NCBI GenBank assembly: GCA_036656615.1
Contig: JAVXHY010000020.1
Location: 1-35,659, forward strand
Length of the DNA stretch: 35,659 nucleotides
Source of the DNA: CAUPWF01 sp036656615
GTDB lineage: Bacteria > Bacillota > Clostridia > Lachnospirales > Lachnospiraceae
Reading direction: 5' to 3'
The notes beneath the pieces are model-generated. The model worked only from the letters and a program-made list of their open reading frames with translations, made no database searches and was not told the origin of the DNA. Below are positions 8,216 through 15,507 of this stretch, in pieces. The position numbers were made by a program, and so were the translations under genes. How positions within the stretch are numbered: the first letter of the stretch is position 1; each line of letters begins with the position of its first letter.

Positions 8216-8929
8216 TTATTCCCCATAATATTTTCCATAATATTTTCCATAGTATTTACCATAATATTTTCCATAGTATTTCCCATAACGTCCTTTTTTG
8301 CCCATTTCCACCTTATTTAAGATGACACCTAAGATTGGGCATTCTGTCTTTTTTAATTGACTTACCACCCGTTGGGCGAATTTGTAGCTCACCCTATTGG
8401 CAGAAACCACCAAGGCCATTCCATCACACTCCGGTGCCACCACCGCTGCATCGATGACACTTCCCAAGGGTGAATTGTCAATAATAATATAATCATATAG
8501 GTCTCGCAGCACCGCTATGGTCTTCTTAAACTGATCCTTACCCAGTAATTCTGCTGGATTGGGAGGAGCCTGCCCTGCAAATATAATATGGAAATTCTTA
8601 ACATCCGTTTCACACAAGACCTCCTCGAAGCTTGCCTGCTTGGATAAGAAGTGAGAAAATCCTTTGATAGGTCCCATAATCTTATATCCACCAATCAGCA
8701 CAGACTTTCTTAAGTCTGCATCAATCAACAGCACCTTCTTTCCTGAGTCTGCAAAAGATCTGGCCAGATTCACACACACACTGCTCTTTCCCTCATTAGG
8801 AAGACAGCTGGTGATTCCAATTACCTTAATATCACTTCCACAGAATTGAATATTGGTTCGTAGGGATTTATAGGATTCATTGCTGCGAAAATCCAAATCC
8901 ACTTGTTCTTTTATTTCTACTTTAGCCAT
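8216..8929 (-). CDS. Capsular BY-kinase (CpsD/CapB-type tyrosine autokinase)
   Basis: This cytoplasmic bacterial tyrosine kinase works with a CpsC/Wzz-like membrane activator to control polymer chain length and export. The 237 residues contain an EAYRSLRTN-like activation segment (NESYKSLRTNIQF, 17-29), Walker A CLPNEGKSS (42-50), Walker A' VLLIDADLRKS (66-76) and Walker B YIIIDNSPLG near 150. The C-terminus is a tyrosine cluster: RYG followed by five GKYY units, 11 tyrosines in all, which are the expected autophosphorylation sites. The gene lies six bases after the CpsC-like gene, the usual activator-kinase pairing of Gram-positive bacteria. Dephosphorylation by the CpsB-like product encoded just upstream is the known partner reaction. 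Confidence 0.94.
   Translation of the reverse strand: MAKVEIKEQVDLDFRSNESYKSLRTNIQFCGSDIKVIGITSCLPNEGKSSVCVNLARSFADSGKKVLLIDADLRKSVLIGGYKIMGPIKGFSHFLSKQASFEEVLCETDVKNFHIIFAGQAPPNPAELLGKDQFKKTIAVLRDLYDYIIIDNSPLGSVIDAAVVAPECDGMALVVSANRVSYKFAQRVVSQLKKTECPILGVILNKVEMGKKGRYGKYYGKYYGKYYGKYYGKYYGE
8225..8284 (-). repeat. Five 12-bp tandem repeats encoding GKYY
   Basis: Five near-identical 12-bp units (GGAAAATATTAT, with GGG/GGT and TAC variants) lie end to end just before the kinase stop and encode five GKYY units. Unit number could change by slippage without a frameshift, which would alter the number of phosphorylatable tyrosines by two per unit. Confidence 0.95.
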
Positions 8930-8935
8930 CCTTGC

Positions 8936-9709
8936 TTACTCCTTCTTCTGTATTTCTTCTCCAGATTCTGCATTCTTTTTCTTAGTTTTCTTATTCTTTT
9001 CCATAACTGGTATAATTCCAAGTACACTTAAGTTCAGGTAACGTTCTATATCATCAGGTGTCCGCATATGATCATCTAATATATAAATCAGAACTATAAT
9101 CCCAATCATAAGAAATATTCCCAATAATCCACCAATCATTGTATTTTTCATAACATCGGGACTGGTTGGATTTACCGGCAGATTTGCATCCTCTACCGTA
9201 TTCACAGATTCAATATCCATTACCCTTTGTATATGCTCTGCGGATACTTCTCGCATCTCATCTGCAATATCCTTAGCTTTCTTTGGATCTGGATCTGCAA
9301 CTATAATTGCAATAACACGGGTATCTACCGGAGTATCTACCGTAACTTTTCTTGCCAATTGTCCATACTGCATATCCAGATTCTGATTGGCAATCACTTG
9401 TTCTAATACTGTTCTGCTTAATATCAACTGCTGATAATCCTTGGTCAACTGAGCACTGGCTGATAAATCTCCTGTTGTTACACCTACATCCGTTACCATT
9501 TCTTTATTTAACACATACACCTTAGTTGTAGAATTATATATAGGTGTAATCAATACCTTTGTAATGGTAAAGGCAATCATTGCAAAGATAAGACCTGCCA
9601 ATACAATCATCCACAACTTTCCAATTATGACACTAAGAAGCTCCATAAGGTCAATCTCTACTTCTTCTTTCTCTTCTCTATTAACAATCTGTTCTTTATA
9701 TGTACTCAT
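8936..9709 (-). CDS. CpsC/CapA-type polysaccharide co-polymerase (Wzz family), kinase activator
   Basis: This membrane protein is expected to set chain length and activate the BY-kinase through its cytoplasmic C-terminus. It has 257 residues, with a transmembrane helix at about 31-52 and a second at about 192-212. The extracytoplasmic loop between them is about 140 residues. The Pro-rich signature NLPVNPTSPDVMKN just before the second helix is typical of the Wzz family. The final 45 residues are cytoplasmic and highly charged (EKNKKTKKKNAESGEEIQKKE). The gene overlaps the end of the upstream CpsB-like gene by 14 bases, which suggests translational coupling, and the kinase gene follows 6 bases later. 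The TM1-loop-PxxP-TM2 layout makes the family call firm. Confidence 0.92.
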   Translation of the reverse strand: MSTYKEQIVNREEKEEVEIDLMELLSVIIGKLWMIVLAGLIFAMIAFTITKVLITPIYNSTTKVYVLNKEMVTDVGVTTGDLSASAQLTKDYQQLILSRTVLEQVIANQNLDMQYGQLARKVTVDTPVDTRVIAIIVADPDPKKAKDIADEMREVSAEHIQRVMDIESVNTVEDANLPVNPTSPDVMKNTMIGGLLGIFLMIGIIVLIYILDDHMRTPDDIERYLNLSVLGIIPVMEKNKKTKKKNAESGEEIQKKE

Positions 9710-10421
9710 TCTTTAATATCCTCTCTGGGTTCTTAATCAGTAGTTCATTTGCCAGCTGGCTGCCATATTTCTTTCTAATATATAGGTAAGCCTCTTTCAT
9801 ATCAGGGGTTCGATATTGACAATCGTGGGCATCAGAAGCAATCAGATGTATCAATCTTCCTCCAAGCATTCTTTTGATGAATTTCCTAACTCGTGGATTG
9901 TCAGCATTTGTAATACTGGCTGCGTTAATCTGAATATATGCACCCATCTCTACCAATTGTTCTGCCAATTCATACTCCTTTACCAGACAGCCATATCGTT
10001 CTGCATGCGCTAGAATTGGTACATATCCACTAAATATAAGCTGTTGAAATCCCTGTTTTATTTCCGTAAATGTAACACCAGGAGAGAATTCTATCAATAT
10101 ATAACCGGAATCTGCCATGGTGAATAATTCATCTTTCCTTAACCGTTCCACTATATCCTGTTGGTAGTTGATCTCATGTCCTATATAAATATGGAGGCTG
10201 CTGCTGGCTTTTTCCGCTATTTTCTTGAATTTCAAATATTGCTCTAAAATCTTTTCTTTGGAAGTCACGTATCTTCCTCCATGAAAATGTGGAGTTAAAA
10301 TAATACTGCGTGTTCCATTCATATATGCCAAACGTAGCATATCTACTGCTTCCTTCATATTCCTAGCTCCGTCATCCGTCTCTGGAAGCATATGACAATG
10401 AATATCAATTAATCCCTTCAT
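9696..10421 (-). CDS. cpsB: CpsB/CapC-type protein-tyrosine phosphatase (PHP family)
   Basis: This metal-dependent phosphatase removes phosphate from the BY-kinase tyrosine cluster and so resets polymer export. The 241 residues show the PHP-fold metal ligands: DIHCHMLPETDDGA (H8, H10 and the acidic pair after them), LTPHFHGGRY (H45, H47), GHEINYQQD, PILAHAERYG and the late SDAHD. Spacing and length match CpsB of streptococci and YwqE of Bacillus. It is the first gene of the polysaccharide operon, 62 bases from a good extended -10 promoter. Its end overlaps the next gene by 14 bases. Confidence 0.93.
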   Translation of the reverse strand: MKGLIDIHCHMLPETDDGARNMKEAVDMLRLAYMNGTRSIILTPHFHGGRYVTSKEKILEQYLKFKKIAEKASSSLHIYIGHEINYQQDIVERLRKDELFTMADSGYILIEFSPGVTFTEIKQGFQQLIFSGYVPILAHAERYGCLVKEYELAEQLVEMGAYIQINAASITNADNPRVRKFIKRMLGGRLIHLIASDAHDCQYRTPDMKEAYLYIRKKYGSQLANELLIKNPERILKNEYI

Positions 10422-10483
10422 ACATTCACCTTTTATTATTTTCTTCTGTATGAATAAGCAATTTCTGTCACATTATGTAAGCC

Positions 10484-10512
10484 ATTGTATCATCTTATAC
10501 GCAAAATGTATA
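10484..10512 (-). promoter_or_regulatory. Promoter of the exopolysaccharide operon
   Basis: On the minus strand: -35 TATACA (10512-10507), a 17-bp spacer and -10 TACAAT (10489-10484), preceded by TG in the extended -10 position (TGATACAAT). Transcription would start near 10477, giving a leader of about 55 nt before the first gene at 10421. The rest of the 193-bp gap (10422-10614) is A+T-rich, and I see no terminator hairpin for the upstream sortase cassette. Confidence 0.65.
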
Positions 10513-10614
10513 GTTTTTTACATAAATTACATGTTTAAGTATCTATACACTTCTATTTATAATTGACATGAAATTGCACGAAACATACTCTCCTTACTTG
10601 TTACTTTTTTTTAA

Positions 10615-11505
10615 TTATTTTCTACTTCCCTTATAACTCTTATGTATCAGTTTTTTTTTCATGTTATTGCATACAAGCATAAGTACCACTGACACGAGGA
10701 ACCATACAATAGAGAAGTAAATAAATGTTTGGAGCCCACCCTTTATATATTCCATTATAAAATGATAGAAGTATTTGGGTGCCAGATCCAATCTTTTATA
10801 GATACCACTGATTAATATAATTCCCGGAACTAAGCCTGTCATCACCATAGCTGCTAAAGTACTATAGGTAATGACCCGAAGTCCCCGGTGTTTCCATTTT
10901 TGTATCTTTATAATCATAGTAATGGCAACAAAGCTTAATATGAGACAAATTGGAATACCTGCAGTCATAACCTTTTGATATAGATTCTTTAGGTTACCAA
11001 AGTACTTAATCAGAGGAATTTCCACAGATTTCAAATAATCCTTGGCGATTGTTGTCTTATACTCTGCCAGCACCTTCTCCTGATTGGCATCCAGAGCCTT
11101 TCCTTGATCTGCAAAATATTGTCGTACTCTGTCATCTATATCTTGTTCTATATCGGTGGTATCCGGTATATAATCTGTATGATCCAGTCCTGCCATCAAG
11201 CTTCCTTTTACGTCCCTAGATACCTTATTGATTTCCACGAGATCCGTTACCACTTCTTTGGGAAGACCCAAGGGAATTGTAATATCCCAGGCCTTTTTAT
11301 CGAAATCTTCCAGTACATTATGGTAATAATCTACCTTATTGAAAGAAACAATCACACTATTGGTATTAAATAATCCTAAATATACTGCTAGCATGGTGGT
11401 AAGTAAGGTAAGTAGAATCGATAGTACAAAAGCTACGATTATACCAATAATTAGAGTTGACTTTTCCTTTGAATGAGAATGGGATGTATTTGTTTTCCTA
11501 CTCAT
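10615..11505 (-). CDS. Four-TM membrane protein of the sortase cassette, function unknown
   Basis: I do not recognise this 296-residue protein. It starts with a polar, Ser/His/Lys-rich cytoplasmic stretch (MSRKTNTSHSHSKEKS), then a transmembrane helix at about 17-43. A roughly 130-residue probably extracytoplasmic region follows, acidic in places (DTTDIEQDIDDRVRQYF). Three more helices lie at about 180-201, 214-236 and 256-278, and the end is strongly basic (KKKLIHKSYKGSRK). The start overlaps the sortase stop by 4 bases (ATGA), so the two are almost certainly cotranscribed and translationally coupled. That arrangement suggests it assists the sortase or its substrate, for example as an accessory or sensor, but nothing in the sequence proves this. 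No terminator is evident after it. Confidence 0.85.
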   Translation of the reverse strand: MSRKTNTSHSHSKEKSTLIIGIIVAFVLSILLTLLTTMLAVYLGLFNTNSVIVSFNKVDYYHNVLEDFDKKAWDITIPLGLPKEVVTDLVEINKVSRDVKGSLMAGLDHTDYIPDTTDIEQDIDDRVRQYFADQGKALDANQEKVLAEYKTTIAKDYLKSVEIPLIKYFGNLKNLYQKVMTAGIPICLILSFVAITMIIKIQKWKHRGLRVITYSTLAAMVMTGLVPGIILISGIYKRLDLAPKYFYHFIMEYIKGGLQTFIYFSIVWFLVSVVLMLVCNNMKKKLIHKSYKGSRK

Positions 11506-12179
11506 GATTGTCCACCCCCCTGTACTAATTCAGGCCCCATGATCTTGGTCCCATATGCAAAGAATCTTTGATTGGTGCTTCCTAAGGTACTAAATGGATA
11601 ACAAGTGTATAGTACAAGCTGTTCTGTTTTTGCAGACATATCATATGCGGTGGTGTCATAAGAATCTAAGACCTTTGTGTCTGTAATCTGATATTGATAG
11701 ATTCCATAGGTAGTAGTAAAGGTAATTACATCTCCAGGCTGTATATTCTGTAATGGGGAAAATATAGTCGTATTATGTCCTGCAATCAACATGGTTCTAT
11801 TATTTCCAGGTATACCACTTCCCAAATATGTTCCTGCTCCCTCTCTTAGCAAATCATTATCATCACCCCAGTATACGTGACTTAGAAGACCGATTCGCTC
11901 ACAGGATAATTGTCCATATGCATCTGCATACTCCGGCCAATGTACCCCCTTTATATCAATCGTTCCTGACTGCTTGTTCATATCTATTCCTGGTTGATCA
12001 AAGGTTTCTCCTTTTAGCTCATTTTCCCCTGCAGTACTAGACATAAAAAGCGATCCCACTGATATCCCTATATCAATAAAAGGCTTTGCTGCCATATATA
12101 CTATTCCATACCCAATAATCGCAAAAATTAATGGCATATATACATATGCCATTAATTTAGTTAATTTATGCTTCTTCAT
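11502..12179 (-). CDS. Sortase (class D-like) transpeptidase
   Basis: Sortases cleave a C-terminal sorting signal of a secreted protein and join it to the cell wall or to another subunit. This one has 225 residues, with an N-terminal membrane anchor at about 11-34 and a catalytic domain outside. The triad is complete: His135 in LIAGHNTTIF, Cys193 in LVLYTCYPF and Arg205 in NQRFFAYG. The TCYPF surroundings and the size favour class D rather than the pilin (class C) type, although the class cannot be settled by eye. It sits between a small secreted protein with a C-terminal membrane anchor, 19 bases upstream, and a membrane protein whose start it overlaps. I infer that the upstream gene encodes its substrate. 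Confidence 0.9.
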   Translation of the reverse strand: MKKHKLTKLMAYVYMPLIFAIIGYGIVYMAAKPFIDIGISVGSLFMSSTAGENELKGETFDQPGIDMNKQSGTIDIKGVHWPEYADAYGQLSCERIGLLSHVYWGDDNDLLREGAGTYLGSGIPGNNRTMLIAGHNTTIFSPLQNIQPGDVITFTTTYGIYQYQITDTKVLDSYDTTAYDMSAKTEQLVLYTCYPFSTLGSTNQRFFAYGTKIMGPELVQGGGQS

Positions 12180-12198
12180 AAATTATCTCCCTCTTAAA

Positions 12199-12774
12199 TT
12201 ACTCAAATAAACGATTGCGTTTTGCAAAAATTCCGCATCCTACCAATATAACAATTAAAGTAGAAATAACTGCCATCGTTGTATTCACAGGTATTCCAGT
12301 TGCCTTAACCGTTATCCCTGTAGTAGCAATAGTCTTCCCTGTTGCTGCCATCTTAGCTACTGCACTTCCATCCGTTCCAACTTGAAGTGTAATACCCACC
12401 TTTGCAGCTCCAACTTTCATAATGGAGGCCACTTGTGTAGCTAAAGCTTTCTTTTGATCCATTGGCATATTCTTTAAGTCCATGCCAGCTGCTGCTGCTG
12501 CTGCTTCATCCACTGTTGCTTTCAGTGTTGCCGTTTCATTTGTAGTAAGATCTACTCCGTCTGAATTAAGGAAAGATACTGCCTGTCCTACATAGTCATT
12601 CACCATTTGTACTTGATGAGGTGTAGCTGCTAATGCCTTAGCTTTTCCTGATCCATAATCAATCAAATCCTGCTCCGCTGAATTAATTCCAGATGCTGCA
12701 AATACTGTCATGGACATGGCAAGAACTAATCCAGAAGTAATGACTCCTGCTAAGATTGTCTTTAGTTTCCTCAT
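12199..12774 (-). CDS. Small secreted protein with C-terminal membrane anchor; likely sortase substrate
   Basis: This unrecognised protein has 191 residues. A longer open frame begins at 12807, but AAGGGGGAT sits 8-9 nt before the ATG at 12774, where a clear signal peptide begins (MRKLKTILAGVITSGLVLAM, predicted cleavage after VFA at 26). The mature part is small-residue-rich and probably helical, with six alanines at 91-96. The C-terminus has a sorting-signal layout: IPVNT at 161-165, a hydrophobic span at about 167-184, and the basic tail KRNRLFE. IPVNT has the spacing of LPXTG but differs at the T and G positions. It is the first gene of the sortase cassette, behind a near-consensus promoter, so high expression is likely. 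Confidence 0.85.
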   Translation of the reverse strand: MRKLKTILAGVITSGLVLAMSMTVFAASGINSAEQDLIDYGSGKAKALAATPHQVQMVNDYVGQAVSFLNSDGVDLTTNETATLKATVDEAAAAAAGMDLKNMPMDQKKALATQVASIMKVGAAKVGITLQVGTDGSAVAKMAATGKTIATTGITVKATGIPVNTTMAVISTLIVILVGCGIFAKRNRLFE

Positions 12775-12844
12775 TTTATAAAAATCCCCCTTTTTATTTT
12801 CACCCACTTCGCGCTTCTTTGTTGCATTAATTCTACACTTATAG

Positions 12845-12880
12845 GATACTATTCACTTAGATACTTATGTTCATAGTATC
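12845..12880. repeat. Three GATACT half-sites at 15-bp steps over the promoter
   Basis: On the plus strand GATACT occurs at 12845-12850 and 12860-12865, and its inverse AGTATC at 12875-12880. The starts are exactly 15 bp apart. The last copy overlaps the -10 box and the first two lie around and just after the expected start site. The layout resembles an operator, with one inverted pair (12860-12880, 9-bp spacer). No cognate regulator is visible. Confidence 0.45.
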
Positions 12881-12900
12881 AGATTTAATTATTTTGTCAA
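12873..12900 (-). promoter_or_regulatory. Strong promoter of the sortase cassette
   Basis: On the minus strand: perfect -35 TTGACA (12900-12895), a 16-bp spacer and -10 TACTAT (12878-12873) with TG in the extended position (TGATACTAT). The start site would be near 12866, leaving a leader of roughly 90 nt before the ATG at 12774. The gyrA stop is only about 45 bp upstream, and I see no terminator hairpin between them. Confidence 0.75.
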
Positions 12901-12945
12901 GTTTATTTTACCTTTATAATGCCATATTCGACTTATATTTTACAA

Positions 12946-15486
12946 TTATATACTTTCATCCATATTTTGTGCTTCTTCATCTATAGATTCTACTATATCT
13001 ATCTCTTCTTCTTTTTCTGTAAGCTCAGCCGATCCTTCTCTTACTTTGGCTATACTTGCAACAGTTGCCTTATCATGTAGATTAATAAGCTTCACTCCAG
13101 AAGTAACTCTTCCTAATAAAGAAATACTTGCACATTCCATACGGATGATAATTCCTTCGGTATTGATGATCATAATGTCATTTTCTTCGTTTACAGCCTT
13201 CACACCGATTACATTTCCGGTCTTCTCTGTAATCTTATAACATTTCACTCCCTTACCACCACGATTTTGGCTGGTAAATTCATCCATACTGGTTCGCTTG
13301 CCCATTCCTTTTTCAGATACAATCAGTAAATAATCTCCCTGGGTATTCATCTGCATGCCTACCACTTCGTCCCGATCTCCTAAGTTCATACCTCGAACTC
13401 CCATAGAGGTCCTTCCGGTAGAGCGAACATCCTTTTCATTGAAACGGATACATTGGCCATATTTGGTAACGATGATAATATCCTTTTGGTTATCCGTTGC
13501 TTTTACTTCAATCAGTTCATCTTCTTCTCTTAAGGTAATCGCTGCCAATCCAGTCTTTCTCACATTGGCATAATCCTTAATTGGTGTCTTCTTAACCAAA
13601 CCTTTTTTCGTAGACATGAAGAGGTATTTCCCATCTTCATATTCCCGAATTGGAATAATGGCTGTTATTTTCTCTTCCGGCATAAGCTGAAGCAGGTTAA
13701 TAATCGCTGTTCCTCGAGCTGTTCGGCTAGCTTCTGGTATCTCATAGGCTTTCATACGATATACCCGACCGGTATTGGTGAAGAACATTACATAATGATG
13801 CGTAGTGGTCATAAATAATTCTTCTATATAATCTTCATCAATGGTCTGCATTCCCTTGATTCCCTTGCCTCCACGATGCTGGCTCTTAAAGGTATCTATG
13901 GTCATACGCTTAATATATCCTAATTTGGTCATGGTAATAATTACATTTTCCCTTGGAATCAAATCTTCCATAGAAATATCGTATTCATCGAATCCAATAG
14001 AAGTTCTTCTTTCATCTCCAAATTTATCTCGAATCACAATGATTTCTTCTCGAATCACTCCTAATAATAATTTGCGATCGCCCAAAATAGCTCTTAACCC
14101 TTCTATCTTTTGCATCAATTCATTGAATTCATTTTCCAGCTTCTCACGTTCCAGACCGGTAAGTGCACGAAGTCTCATATCTACAATTGCCTGTGCCTGT
14201 GCTTCAGATAATTCAAATACCCGAATCAATTCCTCTTTGGCAATATTTACATTCTTGGAACCACGGATAATGCGGATGACTTCTTCTATATGATCTAGAG
14301 CAATCAATAATCCTTTTAATATATGTGCCCGCTCTTCTGCTTTATTTAGTTCATACTTCGTTCTTCTAGTAACCACTTGTTCCTGGTGCTTTAGATAATG
14401 CTTTAACATATCTAAGATGTTCATTACCTTTGGTTCATTATTGACCAAGGCTAGCATATTTACACCAAATGTTTCCTGAAGCTGGGTATGCTTATATAAT
14501 TGGTTCAAAATAACGTTGGCATTCACATCTCTTCGAAGCTCAATACAGATACGCATACCTTCTCTATTGGACTGATCTCCAAGGTCTGTTATACCATCTA
14601 CTTTCTTATCTCTTACCAATTCTGCTATCTTCTCAATAAGTCTGGCTTTATTTACCATGTATGGTAATTCGGTTACTACGATTCTATTCTTCCCATTATG
14701 CATGGGTTCTATATTCGTCACTGCCCGAACACGTATCTTACCCCTTCCGGTACGATACGCTTCATTGATTCCATGTGTTCCCATAATCGTGGCTCCAGTC
14801 GGAAAGTCCGGACCCTTTACGATTTGAAGAATATCTTCCATATCTGTTACCTTATAGTCTGAATCTCCTTCAATTTCTGTCTGGTCATCTATGATTTTAA
14901 CCACTGCATTGATAATTTCATGTATATTATGAGGTGGTATATTGGTGGCCATACCTACCGCAATACCAGAAGCTCCATTTACCAACAGATTGGGAAATCT
15001 AGATGGAAGTACTACTGGCTCCCTTTCTGTCTCATCAAAGTTGGGTATAAAGTCAACCGTATCTTTGTTGATATCTGCTGTTAATTCTGTGGATATCTTA
15101 CTCATGCGGGCTTCTGTATAACGCATAGCCGCTGCTCCATCTCCATCTACCGAACCGAAGTTCCCATGACCATCTACCAACGGATACCTAGTAGACCATT
15201 CCTGTGCCATATTGACCAAGGCACCATAAATAGAAGTATCTCCATGGGGATGGAATTTACCCATGGTATCACCTACAATACGTGCACATTTACGATGTGG
15301 CTTATCCGGTCCATTATTCAACTCTATCATAGAATATAAGATTCTTCTTTGTACCGGTTTCAGTCCATCTCTTACATCCGGCAGCGCACGGGCTGCAATT
15401 ACGCTCATGGCATAATCGATATAAGATGTTTCCATGGTCTTTCTAAGGTCTACCTCATGGACTTTATCAAATATATTATCTTCCAT
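12946..15486 (-). CDS. gyrA: DNA gyrase subunit A
   Basis: GyrA is the DNA-cleaving subunit of gyrase, an A2B2 enzyme that introduces negative supercoils. I chose the ATG at 15486 (846 residues) because AGGTG lies 7 nt before it; a GTG three codons earlier is the alternative. The catalytic tyrosine is Tyr123 in AAMRYTEARMSK. The quinolone-resistance region reads HPHGDTSIYGALVNMAQ (79-95), with Thr84 and Gly88 at the classical positions. The C-terminal domain of wrapping blades contains the GyrA-box sequence QHRGGKGIKG and a second, degenerate QNRGGKGVKC. The end is acidic. It follows gyrB, 21 bases from the gyrB stop, as the last gene of the dnaA-gyrA run. The identification is certain. Confidence 0.98.
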   Translation of the reverse strand: MEDNIFDKVHEVDLRKTMETSYIDYAMSVIAARALPDVRDGLKPVQRRILYSMIELNNGPDKPHRKCARIVGDTMGKFHPHGDTSIYGALVNMAQEWSTRYPLVDGHGNFGSVDGDGAAAMRYTEARMSKISTELTADINKDTVDFIPNFDETEREPVVLPSRFPNLLVNGASGIAVGMATNIPPHNIHEIINAVVKIIDDQTEIEGDSDYKVTDMEDILQIVKGPDFPTGATIMGTHGINEAYRTGRGKIRVRAVTNIEPMHNGKNRIVVTELPYMVNKARLIEKIAELVRDKKVDGITDLGDQSNREGMRICIELRRDVNANVILNQLYKHTQLQETFGVNMLALVNNEPKVMNILDMLKHYLKHQEQVVTRRTKYELNKAEERAHILKGLLIALDHIEEVIRIIRGSKNVNIAKEELIRVFELSEAQAQAIVDMRLRALTGLEREKLENEFNELMQKIEGLRAILGDRKLLLGVIREEIIVIRDKFGDERRTSIGFDEYDISMEDLIPRENVIITMTKLGYIKRMTIDTFKSQHRGGKGIKGMQTIDEDYIEELFMTTTHHYVMFFTNTGRVYRMKAYEIPEASRTARGTAIINLLQLMPEEKITAIIPIREYEDGKYLFMSTKKGLVKKTPIKDYANVRKTGLAAITLREEDELIEVKATDNQKDIIIVTKYGQCIRFNEKDVRSTGRTSMGVRGMNLGDRDEVVGMQMNTQGDYLLIVSEKGMGKRTSMDEFTSQNRGGKGVKCYKITEKTGNVIGVKAVNEENDIMIINTEGIIIRMECASISLLGRVTSGVKLINLHDKATVASIAKVREGSAELTEKEEEIDIVESIDEEAQNMDESI

Positions 15487-15507
15487 TTCAATCACCTGCC
15501 TCTATTT

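Noticed and set aside
10540..10600. Nine-codon frame (MFRAISCQL) with GGAG upstream in the polysaccharide leader region
   Set aside because: The ribosome site is too close to the ATG, and the frame lies upstream of the predicted transcription start of the operon.
13046..14293. Several plus-strand frames of 64-150 codons opposite gyrA
   Set aside because: They are antisense to a certain gene, have no ribosome sites, and their composition follows from gyrA codon use.
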